A DNA stretch of 64,000 nucleotides from Nephromyces sp. MM_2019. Its lineage: Eukaryota > Apicomplexa > Aconoidasida > Nephromycida. The notes under the pieces were generated by a model. It made no database searches, was not told where the DNA came from, and saw nothing but the letters and a program-made list of their open reading frames with translations. The DNA lies in assembly GCA_015657535.1 (NCBI GenBank), contig JADHZB010000472.1:41118-105117 (forward strand). The letters are read 5' to 3'. The position numbers and the translations under genes were made by a program. Shown here in pieces: positions 37,558-48,350 of the stretch (within the stretch, counting starts at the first letter, position 1; each line of letters begins with the position of its first letter).

Positions 37558-39659
37558 ATGAAGTTCAAAAACTTCAACTTAACCTTAACATCATTTAAAA
37601 AAACAAATGTAAGCAATTTTCTTCGGGATTTGAATTTTTTAATTTCAATACCAATAAATAGTTCTTGCTCGGCTTGCACTAATATGACCACAAGGCTGAT
37701 TACATAGACAACTAACTCAGTTGATATTATAGTTTATTAATTATTTCAACTTATTTAGCCTTTCTTGAATATAAAAGTGGATGTTTAAGATATGCTGACT
37801 AATTTTTTTTACATAGGCTAAAGAGTCTAAAAAGTCTGGTCAAAATGATTGTAAAGATCAATTACAGCCTTCAACTTATGAGGATAGGAAAAGACGATCG
37901 GTTTGTTTTGTCGATTATTAAAAAATTCATCACAAGTGTTATTATATTTGCTACCTTAGAAAATTCGATCTATAATTTTAGATGAGATATTAGTAACTGG
38001 TATTGAGGCCGAACACGTCAACAGTGAAGCAAAAAGTTCAATGAAAAAAAGGCAATCAAATTTAGTATTGTACGAAGATCCTTCAAGGGAAGACTCTGTG
38101 ATTGACAGCCTTGCCATATTTTGTAAGCAAAATATTCTTTTAATTTCCGATTTTATTTATTGGATATGCTTTTATTTTGCTTTTAAAGCTAGGACAGTTC
38201 ATTTTTGGGGTGTTGAAAAATTTCAATATCCTCAACTCTCTAGTTTTGATGCACACTTGACTGAGAGTAAGTATAGTTATATTAATTTGAAGGCTTTCAG
38301 TGTTAAAATTTCTTTTTCAAAAGATATTTCGAAGTATATAAATGATCACGAGCAAAGTGGGGTAGAACAAATCTACTCACTATTAAATGAAGAATATTCT
38401 AATGATAAGTTTGCTAATTATTTGACATCCAAAGGTTATATAACAATCGTTTACATAATCATTATTGAAAATGTAAGCAAGAATCAATAAAATTGTGAAT
38501 AATTTTGAAATATACTTATGAGGTGGATTACAGAATGTTATAATCAATTCATCTAATGAAATGCTGGAAAATGTTAAAATTCCAATTCAAGACATTTTTA
38601 AAATTGAACTGGGTAACAAGTCAGAAGCTTTCAAACTTTGCTGGCAAGTTGAAGATTCTACAAGATTAAAAAATGAGTAATGTTAAATAGTAAGTATAAA
38701 GTTTAGCAGGATTAATTGATTATATCTTTTCAGCTTGAGGCCATCAAAGTCTATGGTCATTAGCATTAAGAATCCAACAAAAATAGAAAAACTTTCAGAG
38801 GTAAGCTCCTTGTCATTAATATTCGAAGATGAGGGATCTAGGAATGCATTCACACTCCTACTACGATTAATTCAAAGAATTGAAAAGATGCCTGTTGAAG
38901 AAAAATCATTTGAGGAGATTTTTTCGACACTTGATTCTACATTAGTTGATGGTTAGGATGCTAATTATAGGCATACAGACAACATTATAGCTTGTTTCAT
39001 TTTTTGGATAATCTAGATGAAGATGATTTCTTAACTGGTGCTAATGAGAATTTTGAAGAAAAAATAAGACCAATAGTCATTAAGCTGCTAATGGGGATTG
39101 AAGTAAAGAAGGTATTGCAATAGTCATTCCATAGAATTTTTCAAGACGTTATTCAAATTAAATATCTTTAAACTAGTTAACATCAAAAGGTTCCGTTGTC
39201 AAACGTACTCTAATGTTAGTAGAGGACACAATCAGGATTTTTTCAAAATCTACTAACAAAGGCCAAGTTTTCATAATAGGAGTAGATATAAGAGTGAGGC
39301 ATTTATTGAGAATGAATTTTTCCTATAAGATATAAATAAACGTAACACATTGCATTTATTATTCCCTTGATTGTTTTATTTGAAAGAGCGCAAGCACTCA
39401 GCCAGGTTTAATCGATGATCAGCTAAAAAGTAGCTTTAAGAAAGGTGCTTTAGACTGTCTTTGCAACTTGCAACTAGAATTTAGCAATTGTACTATCATT
39501 ACTGAGTAAGTTTAAAGTTGTAAATAAAATTGCTATATATTTAAATTAAAAATTTTCTGTGAATAAAGGAGCCCTAATCTAGCTCAAGGGCTTTGTGAGT
39601 TGATAACCCATAAAATCAGCCTTCAACAAATTAAATCTCCCGATGCTCCTAAGTGTTAG
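37558..39659 (+). CDS. Unrecognised protein with possible PH-like fold
   Basis: Exons 1-3 join in phase from ATG 37558: MKFKNFNLTLTSFKKTN, then AKESKKSGQNDCKDQLQ, then SIILDEILVTGIEAEHVN. A 69-base GTAAG...AAAG segment (about 38122-38190) is probably an intron; reading through it would create a false membrane helix. Downstream pieces are FWGVEKFQYPQLSSFDAHL, MLENVKIPIQDIFKIELG, MVISIKNPTKIEKLSEVSSL, FEDEGSRNAFTLLLRLIQRI, KRTLMLVEDTIRIFSKS and QGLCELITHKISLQQIKS, with a stop at 39659. The run of beta-strands followed by a helix (SLIFEDEGSRNAFTLLLRLI) resembles the end of a PH domain, which would bind lipid or protein, but this is only pattern-level. There is no signal peptide. Confidence 0.55.
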
Positions 39660-39794
39660 GTTTTCAAGTGCAAGTTTCTGATTGACAAAATCCAATAGGA
39701 AGCTTCAATTTTGTTATTTAAGGGAGCTGTAATCTACATCTCTTAACGAATAATATCTAATAACTTTATAGTCTTAATAGAACTCAAACCATAT

Positions 39795-40993
39795 TTAAGA
39801 TTTTTGAAGCCTATCAGAAAAATCAATTCTACTAGAAACATATTCTTGAAAGTTATTTAAATCTAAGTTGCTATGTAAATTGATAGCTTTGTCACTATTA
39901 TTCTTGAGGCTAAATTTCATCAGCAAATGTTTTGCAAATGAGAGGAATACGCTTTCTGTTTCAACAGGTGAAAATCTTGTCCAAGGTACGCAAAATATTT
40001 TATATCCTATATTATAAGATTTTACAAATTTATACTGTTATTTATATTAATAGTATGATTTAGCTAACGCACCTTGCTCACATTTAAAAGCCACAGATTT
40101 ATAATTTAATTCAGCATTACAGGGATTTGGAGGATGCGAGTCATAAAGAATCCTAACAAACTCTGTTTTACCTCCTTCAGGTGCAGCAATAAGCTTTCCT
40201 AGTTTACCAGAATGATCACCACCCTGGCAAGTGAAAGGGTACTTGGCGTACAGTTGAGGATTGCAATGGTATTGGCCATCAAAGTAATGTGTCCCCTTCA
40301 GTGCCCTAAATTCAGTTAAACGTTACATCGATTAGAACTTATTATATTAATATTTTAAAGATATGAACTAACGTGCTTCCTGGAATATTATGTAGGGCAC
40401 AAATTGGGCTCCCCTCAGTTCCACATGCAAGACCTGGGTCATATACAGGTCCAATGGAATCACAAAGGTTATTGTAATTAAAAATAGTTTTATTTGAGAA
40501 CTCCCAGCCCATATGTGAGGTAAACAAAACAATATTCGATGAAGCTTCACACTGGTCAAAAAATTGCTTGCTTATAAAGTCCATATCTATTTCAACATCA
40601 AGTAATATGATATTTCCTGTGGACATGATGGTCCCATTAGCATAACTTGAATTAATGGTCGCTCCAGCTAGACAACCATTGAATTCTAATGGATCCCATT
40701 CTGTTTACATAGTGAGAATTAGTTTATATTTGTAAATGAAATACATCAGTTTGTTGGAATCTTCTGATCAGTGAGATTTAAGCTACAATGATAGCTAATT
40801 ATCGTTTCAAATCTTATAAAATGGTTGTAGCAGCTTTTGTCTTAAATTATTACTTGAATTAGGAGATTGAAATGTTTATATACAATTTATTCACGTCTGA
40901 ATAATTCTCACCAGTTTCATAACTTTTGGATTTCGATAAAAATGCCAACGAGAATAGCAAAAAAAATCGAATAGTAGGCTTTTTAGTCCTCAT
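39795..40993 (-). CDS. Secreted protein with Cu/Zn-superoxide-dismutase-like signatures
   Basis: ATG 40993 starts a signal peptide (MRTKKPTIRFFLLFSLAFLS). Next comes GCLAGATINSSYANGTIMST and CDSIGPVYDPGLACGTEGSP with ICALHNIPGS (about 40380-40450). Then a further exon reads THYFDGQYHCNPQLYAKYPF, TCQGGDHSGKLGKLIAAPEG (about 40200). The HYDP/C...C.-GD-SGK-G pattern recalls the Cu/Zn-SOD fold, particularly the secreted fungal forms with CQVGDLSGKHG. Several SOD metal histidines are not where expected (GPVYDP rather than GPHFNP), so dismutase activity is doubtful. The last exon encodes KIFCVPWTRFSPVETESVFL and a tail ending DFSDRLQKS at 39795. Cysteines are numerous, consistent with an extracellular disulfide-bonded protein. 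An unrelated cysteine-rich surface protein is possible. Confidence 0.5.
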
Positions 40994-41724
40994 GATTAAT
41001 TTTGGAAATGAATATGGCTAACTTTTGTAGATGGCTAGTACTGATAGCTAATTTCCCAACTGTGAGCTTTAAGAAAACAACCAAATGGGTTGTTATATGA
41101 TAAACCTTTTGATAAATTGTTGATTTAATATGCACGATTTTAATTTTAATCAAAAATTTGGTTTAAGGTGCCTAATAAAATTTAAAATTTGGATTTTTGT
41201 GTCTTGGTGGAGCATAAAAGTTCTTTTTACTAGAAATTATATTATAATTGGATCAAGCTAATGTTTAGAAACTATTATAAAATATTTTTTTAATCTCATA
41301 CTCATAGACTTAAGTGTTTTGGGAATTGAGTTATGGGAGTTACCTTTGGCTATAAATTTCATCTCATATGTTGACTTTTTCTGAGATTTAGGCTTAAATC
41401 CTATTCTAAAGCACAAAAGGAACTGTTGTTAGGCCACTTTCGAGATGATTTATATACTATGTCTAGCCCTATATCGGTACTATATGTGAAACTGATGCAT
41501 CTTATACAAAGAGAGGAGTCTATAACAATTTAAAAAAAAAGAATCACATAACAATAGCTGGCACTGGAATTAACTTTTACAATTTTATGATCATGATAGC
41601 TAAAATGAAAAAGTTAATCTACTCTAGAACTTTTATGAAGGCGTAATTTGCACAACACTACATTTTTACATAAAGGTGTAAGAAATTTAAGCTATTTTCT
41701 ATTATGAGGCTTTTACTTTTGTTT
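40994..41724. other. Non-coding spacer
   Basis: About 730 AT-rich bases upstream of the SOD-like gene. No coding or structured feature is seen. Confidence 0.5.
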
Positions 41725-42665
41725 TTAGATATCTTCTGGAATTTTTTGCAGTTTGCTTTCAATCTCCGCCTTCTTGATAATTTCCTTCAAGATTATTCAA
41801 AATGATATAATAACATCTTAAATATGAGGGAGTTATTAAAAACAAATTAGTTAATACCTTGGCAATGGTTTTTTCTATATCTTTATTAGGAAACTCTTCG
41901 AATAAATCTTCAAGCTCCTTTTCTATATCATAAGCGACAGACTCTAGTTGATCCAAATATTCCTTTTGAATGTCATCCGAGGTTTCATAAATTATCATCA
42001 CTTCATTCCAAATTTTTGATAATTTCGAGTTATACTCTTTGAGAGAAAGACCTGACATGGAGGCTTGATAAGAGTTAAATGAATTTTGGGAAGACCACTC
42101 TGAAGAAGCGAGTGATTTGCTATAGTCTACAGGTCTAGTACTGAATATCAAAGTTTCTAGCAAATCTCCAAATCCCATAGCCCTCAAATTTCTGCGTGAT
42201 AAGCGTTGATTAGCTGAATTAGCCATTTTATTACTTAACTTCAAGTCGTCTACCTCAGCAAATTTAACACTATTTTTAGCGAGGTCAGCAGGATGTGTAT
42301 CTGGAGATGACACGAAATCGCTCGTTGAATTTTGTGTTTCAGCTTTACTTCCCTGGATATATTTCATATTTATAAGTATTTTATGTTATGATTTCAATTA
42401 GCTAATGAACGCAAAAACATTGCTTTTTAAACTTATTACTTTAAACCAAATGTTCTACGAATCAGTTAATCAAAGTTAAAAATTATTTATTAATAATGTA
42501 AAGTAAAATTTAAAAAAGCTTACTTCGTCATCATCATTATAACCAAAAAATGACCAGAATCCCCCCTAACGTTAAATGAATAGGTTTTGGAAGGCTAAAA
42601 TTTTTCTTATATTAATTTATTACACAAATGCTTACCTTCGATGTTCGTTTTTGCTCATTAGACAT
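41725..42665 (-). CDS. Small acidic helical protein, unrecognised
   Basis: ATG 42665 starts MSNEQKRTSK, then a short exon GGFWSFFGYNDDDE, then a larger exon (42360 to about 41860) with a Ser-rich linker and a helical region: SRRNLRAMGFGDLLETLIF, KEYNSKLSKIWNEVMIIYET and LDQLESVAYDIEKELEDLFE. A last exon (KKAEIESKLQKIPEDI) ends at 41725. Splice phases agree. There is no signal peptide or membrane helix. The helical half is a likely coiled coil. The aromatic GFWSFFG patch near the N terminus could be an amphipathic membrane- or partner-binding motif. No family is recognised. Confidence 0.55.
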
Positions 42666-43134
42666 AGTGACTGGGTATCATAAATAAGAAGTATAAATCG
42701 TGAAACTCTCAAATTAATGTTAATATTATTTAAAAACAAAGTAATGTCTTTAATTCCTAAAATGTGATAACCAAAGTTGATCTAATTTCAATACAAATTT
42801 GAGAAAAAATGAATATGTGATTGAATTTAAATATCTAGAAATTGACTAAAGTGCATACCCTGGTGTTTAATTATATAACGCAAGTCAACCCTAGCTACTC
42901 AATATTAGCTATCTTTTCTTAATTTATAATTTTACAAACTAAACTTAATAAGCATGATATATCACTCTTTGAATGTCTTAGTTAAGCTATGATAGGTTAA
43001 AATTTTTTAGAAACCACAAAACTGTCCAATCTATATGTTATTACTTAAGTGCTAAAGCTAATAAAAGTATGTATCCAAAGATATTCTCCATCAAGAGCAA
43101 GTAATTTGAATTAAACTCCCTTACTTGAACTTTA
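42666..43134. other. Non-coding or unresolved spacer
   Basis: AT-rich sequence of about 470 bases. It may contain the 3' exons of the poorly resolved minus-strand gene to its right, but I could not find a consistent stop-terminated chain. Confidence 0.4.
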
Positions 43135-43727
43135 AGTTCCATAAGCTGATCATAACCATTAATTTTTTGCTGCTTAGTTATCTCACGCTAAATTTTAAAA
43201 GTTAGTTAGAATATTAAACTTTTTAAACAGAAGTTTTAAGTGATAATTTATGTTGTTGTGGAATTATAAAGAGTAGAAAATCACCCATTTCAGTAGGTTA
43301 CCTCCTCATAATTCAATGCCTAAAATAATGAAAATATAGCTTTTGAAAGGTTTTTAATTTTACGAAGAAATTGATCCAAAATACTCAGCAACTGAACAGC
43401 TTGCTTATTAAAAATAAATTGACTTAACCCAGATATTTTAATTGAACGAGACCAAAGTTATACTCTAAACCTACGTTAACAAAAAAGTTATTTTGATTAT
43501 ATATCCTCAAAAGTCGGAGCAAGCTATTCAATAAATTAAAAAAATAGCATTGACTCTAAGAAAACTGGGTGCTTGAGAATATGAAGTTTATAGTTTGATA
43601 ACTTGTTAAATTAAACTTGAAATTGTTTTTGTAGATGTAATTAATACCTCTTGACAAAGCGTAAGTCTGGTAGGACAGGAAGCTTATTTATGCGAAAAGG
43701 CCATCTAACAGTGCCAAAGTAGCTCAT
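43135..43727 (-). CDS. Possible small gene, exon pieces only
   Basis: ATG 43727 begins MSYFGTVRWPFRINKLPVLP, then DLRFVKR before a GTATTA donor. Downstream on the same strand are ALNYEE (about 43310) between AG and GT, and REITKQQKINGYDQLMELKV (about 43190-43135) ending at a GTAAGG donor. Phase between the first piece and ALNYEE does not fit, so an exon is missing or misplaced. The first piece, basic and aromatic with Pro, looks like the N terminus of a small mitochondrial or ribosomal protein, but I do not recognise it. Confidence 0.3.
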
Positions 43728-44139
43728 TTTATTCAATGTTTACTATTTAGAATTGACTAGTTTTATGTGATATATTCATTTCAGCTTATTGCGCACACCC
43801 ACCCATGTTTACAAACCTGGGCATTCATGTATGTATTTTTACTCCACAGGGTTAAAACGTAAAACTAGAGTGAACTCAAGTAATGATAGCCACTTTTTTG
43901 TGCCAATGATTATATATATTTATAGTTACTGATTTTTATTCCATTGCTTATGCTCATTATCTATATACTAGAATTACTGTTTTGTCTGGTCTTTTAACTT
44001 TTGCTAAAACCAGGGATTGTGAATAACTGAGAAATGACACAAACTTAATTGAGCTTTATGAAGGTACAAGCTCAAATTTTTTCAATTATAAAATATTCAA
44101 CTTGGACAAGATTTATTTGGGTTTCATATTTGAGCTACC
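43728..44139. other. Non-coding spacer
   Basis: About 410 AT-rich bases upstream of the possible small gene. Nothing specific is seen. Confidence 0.5.
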
Positions 44140-44443
44140 TCACTGCAGCTCCTTAAGCTCAATTTCGAAATAGTTTTTTAAAGCATAGTCAATCATCGCT
44201 TCTCTGCTATTGAATTCACCCTCAGCATTTCTGTTTATACCAAAAAACTCCTTCTTCACCCTCCAATCTTGATGAGTAATCACGTAAAATCCCTGAATGA
44301 CTTACAGAAGACCTACAAAGAATTAATCCTTTAGTATACCCTATTGCTTCAGCAAATCGAAGTTTATTTGACGACATTTCACTAAAAGAGAAGCTCTTAC
44401 CTCTTGTCTTGATAATGGCAAATCGAACAGATCCTTTAGCCAT
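44140..44443 (-). CDS. Small unrecognised protein overlapping PRP38 head-to-head
   Basis: Two exons join in phase to 67 residues: MAKGSVRFAIIKTR from ATG 44443, then, after an intron of about 100 bases with donor GTAAGA and acceptor CTGTAAG, VIQGFYVITHQDWRVKKEFF and ALKNYFEIELKELQ ending at 44140. Without splicing the first exon would read on to 73 different residues, which look less protein-like. The second exon (50 mixed-charge codons with normal protein composition) is the stronger evidence. The first 29 bases lie inside the first coding exon of PRP38 on the other strand. The size suggests a small mitochondrial or complex subunit, but no family is recognised. Confidence 0.5.
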
Positions 44444-46948
44444 GTCTGTACATGGTACAAATCCTCAGTTCTTATTCAGTAAAATCATAAGAAATAAAAT
44501 ATACCAACAACCTTATTGGAAACAGCACTGCTTTGGCTTAACAGGTTAGCGATTGAATTGTTAATTTATTAAAGATATATATAACTAATCAAGCCAATTT
44601 CGATACATTTTATGTGCTTTAAATCTCCCAAAAAGCTTCATATAATTGCCATTTTGGATAAGAACAGACATTAAACGTATTTTACACTATACTTCAGCCC
44701 AGAGGCATTAAAAAATTCCATTAATAAAATTCAATACCAAATCTAAGATTATAATTTAGGATAATTTTTGCAAATACATACCTAAAACTTAGAATCTGTA
44801 ATATAAGGCATACCAATGAATTGTTTAAGCTTTTAGCAATCTTTCTACCTGTGAATTTACAAATTTCTCAATATTTACATACAGCTGAATCCATTATCGA
44901 TAAAGCCGTCGAGTTAGATTACGTAGGTGGGACATATGGAGGAAACCGAAAACCTTCGCCATTCCTCTGCTTGACACTAAAGTTGTTACAGATACAGCCT
45001 TCAAAGGACATTATAGTTGAATATATTCGGAATTCCGATTTCAAATACCTGAGAGCTCTCGGATCGTTTTATCTGTAAGAAAAATTCTTTGTAATTAGTA
45101 ATCATAAAAATTCTAAAGACACTTAATAGATAAACTCATTACTCCTAGATCAACCTGAAAAATTTTAGCCTCTGACGGATCTCATATAGATTCACTACAA
45201 AAATGCTTATTTAGATATTCAATTGTAACAATCGATCTCATTTTTTCAAATATATATAATAGAACTGACTGAGCTCAAAAATAGAACTACTCGCACACAT
45301 TTATTTGCAATTGCTTTATTTTTATTAAAAAAAGTTATACAAATCCTTTCCTTTTTTCATACTTGGAAACTTAGAAGGCTAACAGGGTCACATAAAGACA
45401 TTTTTACAACCCTTGAACCAATACTATCTGACTATCGTAAAATTCGAATGAGGTTACAAGACGGAAGTAAGGATATTAAAACCTACATAAAATCTAAATA
45501 TGATATGATTGTTGGGTTTATTACTATTGATTTCAAACCTATTCCACCCTGATTCAAATTCATAAAGAGTCACTTTTTTGCAGCCCTCAAAAATTTGAAT
45601 AAAATTCATAATTCAACTTTACTCTATTTTTGGCACTATTTTCCTTTGTAAGAATTTTTTATAGGGTTTCAAATTAGTCATATGGATGAGTTTATTGACG
45701 AATGCTTGAGATCGGAAAACATGTTAGATATAGATCTCCCGGGTCTTGTAAAAAGAGAAGTTTTGGAAAATATAGATGTTTTAATCTTCCCAAGACCATC
45801 AGGTTAATAATTTAAAACAAAAATAAACTAATCTACGTATCTCTCAAATTGCATAGCAAGATAAAATTATTGATTATTTCCTTTTAATATTACTATTATT
45901 ATTTCCTTTATCCACTCAGCACTTGACCAAGATGTTTATATTGAAGGTAAACGGAAATGTATATTAGACTAAAATCCATACTGTATTACTTGAGTAGTCC
46001 TTAAAATCCTTATAACATTAATCACCACTTTTCTATTCAAAGGAATCAACACTGAGTCTGATTATCTTATAACAAAAAAGACAGATCAATCTCCAACTCA
46101 AATCGAGAGGGACGACAAAGTAAGAACCAATGGTTGTTAAGAGTTTTTATTAAGTTCATTTTACATAATTGTGGAATTTTGCATAATTTTAAAAATATTT
46201 TTTATCCTCTATTAAAAAAATTTTGCAAAGTAATTTCCAATTATAATGCATGCACTACCTTTACGGTAAGTTTTGTACTTTCTTTTGAACTGCTATTTTA
46301 CTTATCCCCTATACTACTTAACACCCTATTTTAATTATATTTCCAAGGATAACAAAACAAGACGTAAAAACGAACGACGCCACAGATACCCATCTAGTCT
46401 ATCTTCAACATCCTCCAACTCTTCAACTTCCACCACATCTTCTGTTTCTTCTTCTGTTCGTCATAGGTTAGCATATAATAAACTCTTGCTCCCCAAAATC
46501 TTAAAACGTTTTAGTTAAATTCTTTTCTCATACTCGCATATGTATTTGACTCACATTTTTGATGTATATGAGCTAGCTTAGCTATTTAATTATACCTATT
46601 CTAATGACTTTCACGAAATCTATATTTACTTTTTTTAATCAAAGAGACCGTAAGGAAGATTATAAAAAAAAACATAAATCAGACCTCCAAGACAAGTCAT
46701 CTAGAAGACATAATGGATACAAAAGAGGACGCCAATTACGAAGTAGAAGCCACTCTCCAAATAGAGACAGAGATACCCAGCGCCACAGGAAACATTCAGG
46801 AAGAGGCTCTCGGCACACTAGACATTATCATCCTCGTCATAGCACCTCGAGTGAAAGCAGCTATTATCGAGAGAAGTCCAAGCGTAGAAGGAAGCATTGG
46901 TTAGCAACAAAACTTCTAATTCAACTTCAGACATTTGTCTACTACTGA
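44415..46948 (+). CDS. PRP38: Pre-mRNA-splicing factor PRP38
   Basis: Exon 1 starts MANRTDPLAMSVHGTNPQFL and reads YWKQHCFGLT, the conserved head of the PRP38 domain. Exon 2 (about 44884-45074) has ESIIDKAVELDYVGGTYGGN, KPSPFLCLTLKLLQIQPSK and DFKYLRALGSFYL. Exon 3 has RLTGSHKDIFTTLEPILSDY, and exon 4 has HMDEFIDECLRSE and DIDLPGLVKREVLE. The C terminus is an Arg/Ser/His/Lys-rich tail (RRKNERRHRYPSS, SRRHNGYKRGRQLRSRSH) spread over later exons. PRP38 joins the U4/U6.U5 tri-snRNP and is needed for spliceosome activation; the RS tail is as in animal and alveolate forms. The final intron or stop is uncertain: reading through gives an end at 46948, while splicing at GTTAGC would end the frame almost at once. 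The first exon overlaps a small minus-strand gene. Confidence 0.92.
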
Positions 46949-48189
46949 TACTCTATGCTATGATTTGTTTATATAGTATTTTCAGTTTCATTGAAATTTG
47001 TCACACGGGCTCTTTATTTTAAATCTTAATTAAATTATTCTTACTATTCAGATACCAACAGGAATCTCTCAGCACATAATCAGACAAAAATTATATCGAC
47101 ACATATCCATTAATAAACAACAAGCTATTAGCTTTGTCAATTGACGGCGCTATAGAAAATGTTTCGGATAAAATTTGGTTTTAAGCAACTTTTTCAACCA
47201 ATTACTTGGACATAATTTAATACCATATTTTTTAAACTTACAAGAATAAAGATTTCTTACTCTACTTCTGTTTTATCTATTTTTTCGATTTTATATCGAC
47301 AAAATGAACTATTCCCCATTTTTTAATGGCTTAAATTATGATTACTTCACAATTAGCTTTTTAAAGATAACATGTTATCTCATTCTCTGGATAATTATAT
47401 AACAGATTCCTTTAAAATGTTCTATAATTTTTCATCAACAAATTAATTACAGACTTAAAAGACTTCTAAAAATATCAATTTCGTTTCCTATGTTGGCTAG
47501 CTTAGTAGAGGTGGATAAATATAAAAGCTGTTAAATATACCGAAATTACTTTGGAAGTTCTACACAATACTGGTGCACTTACTCCTTGTATTTATTATGA
47601 ACGAACTAACTTTGCTATATAATTTATCAATTCATATAATATTTTTCTTAATAAAATGCCAAAATACTTTTTACTTGGTGTGATAATTTATCTACTAAGT
47701 TGTTAATATAATCTTATTTTTGTGCTATCCCAAAAACTTACACCTTTAGTAAAACTAGTATTTATTTTCCTCTAGATGAGCCAAATGTTAGTTAATTTTC
47801 TAAAACTAGAACACAACTTGCCCAACAATTTATAAATTTTTTAAATTTGATTTAAGTTCATTCCAAAGCAATCGTTAAGGTCTTTTATATCGAAATCAAG
47901 GTAAGAAACCGGACTAGACAAATGAGAGCTTGTTAGGAAAATAGAATTCAATTTTAAATTTGGGAAAACGCAGTAAAATAACACTATTTGAATGGTGGTT
48001 CAAATAATTATTAAAATAAAGTATATATTTGTTTTTCATAATTATAAAACTTTCTGCAAAGGCCTGGAATTGAGTAATTTGGATTCAAAGGGAGAGAAAA
48101 CTAACAAAAATAACATTTCGAAATGGAAGAAAAGGGTCCTCGTTTTAGTGCAAAATATATATAAAATCCAAATATGATCGTGGTTCCTT
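46949..48189. other. Non-coding, AT-rich
   Basis: About 1.2 kb without supportable genes. A 61-codon frame at 47992 has no splice or homology support. This begins the gene-poor RNA island. Confidence 0.55.
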
Positions 48190-48350
48190 GACTTAAGCCC
48201 TCTGTCTTTCTCCGAGTTGCAGGGAGTGGCCCTGATACAACTCTAGTTATTCTCACAAGAGGGAAATGCTGCGTTGCAATGAAAAAGGGGTATAATTCCC
48301 TGTGTTGGCTTAAAAGTAGGAAAAATGCTTGAACAGTGCTCCCTGTTCAC
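48190..48350 (+). ncRNA. Candidate structured non-coding RNA (RNase P/MRP-like?)
   Basis: This block is visibly richer in G+C than its surroundings and folds on paper. A stem of CCCTCT (48198-48203) with AGAGGG (48258-48263) encloses a strong hairpin at 48215-48242 (AGTTG/CAACT and CAGGG/CCCTG with a 3-base bulge). The segment after the outer stem, GGGAAATGC, faintly resembles the CR-I element of RNase P/MRP RNA. A perfect 6-bp hairpin GAACAG/CTGTTC lies at 48331-48348. No frames are coding. The strand is guessed from the CR-I-like word. The identity is speculative; the structure itself is what can be seen. Confidence 0.3.

Noticed and set aside
38122..38190. Transmembrane helix in the PH-like protein (SDFIYWICFYFAF)
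   Set aside because: The segment starts with GTAAG and ends AAAG and removing it keeps phase, so it is most likely an intron.
47992..48177. Plus-strand 61-residue frame in the RNA island
   Set aside because: Low-complexity Lys/Ile/Asn composition typical of AT-rich non-coding DNA.
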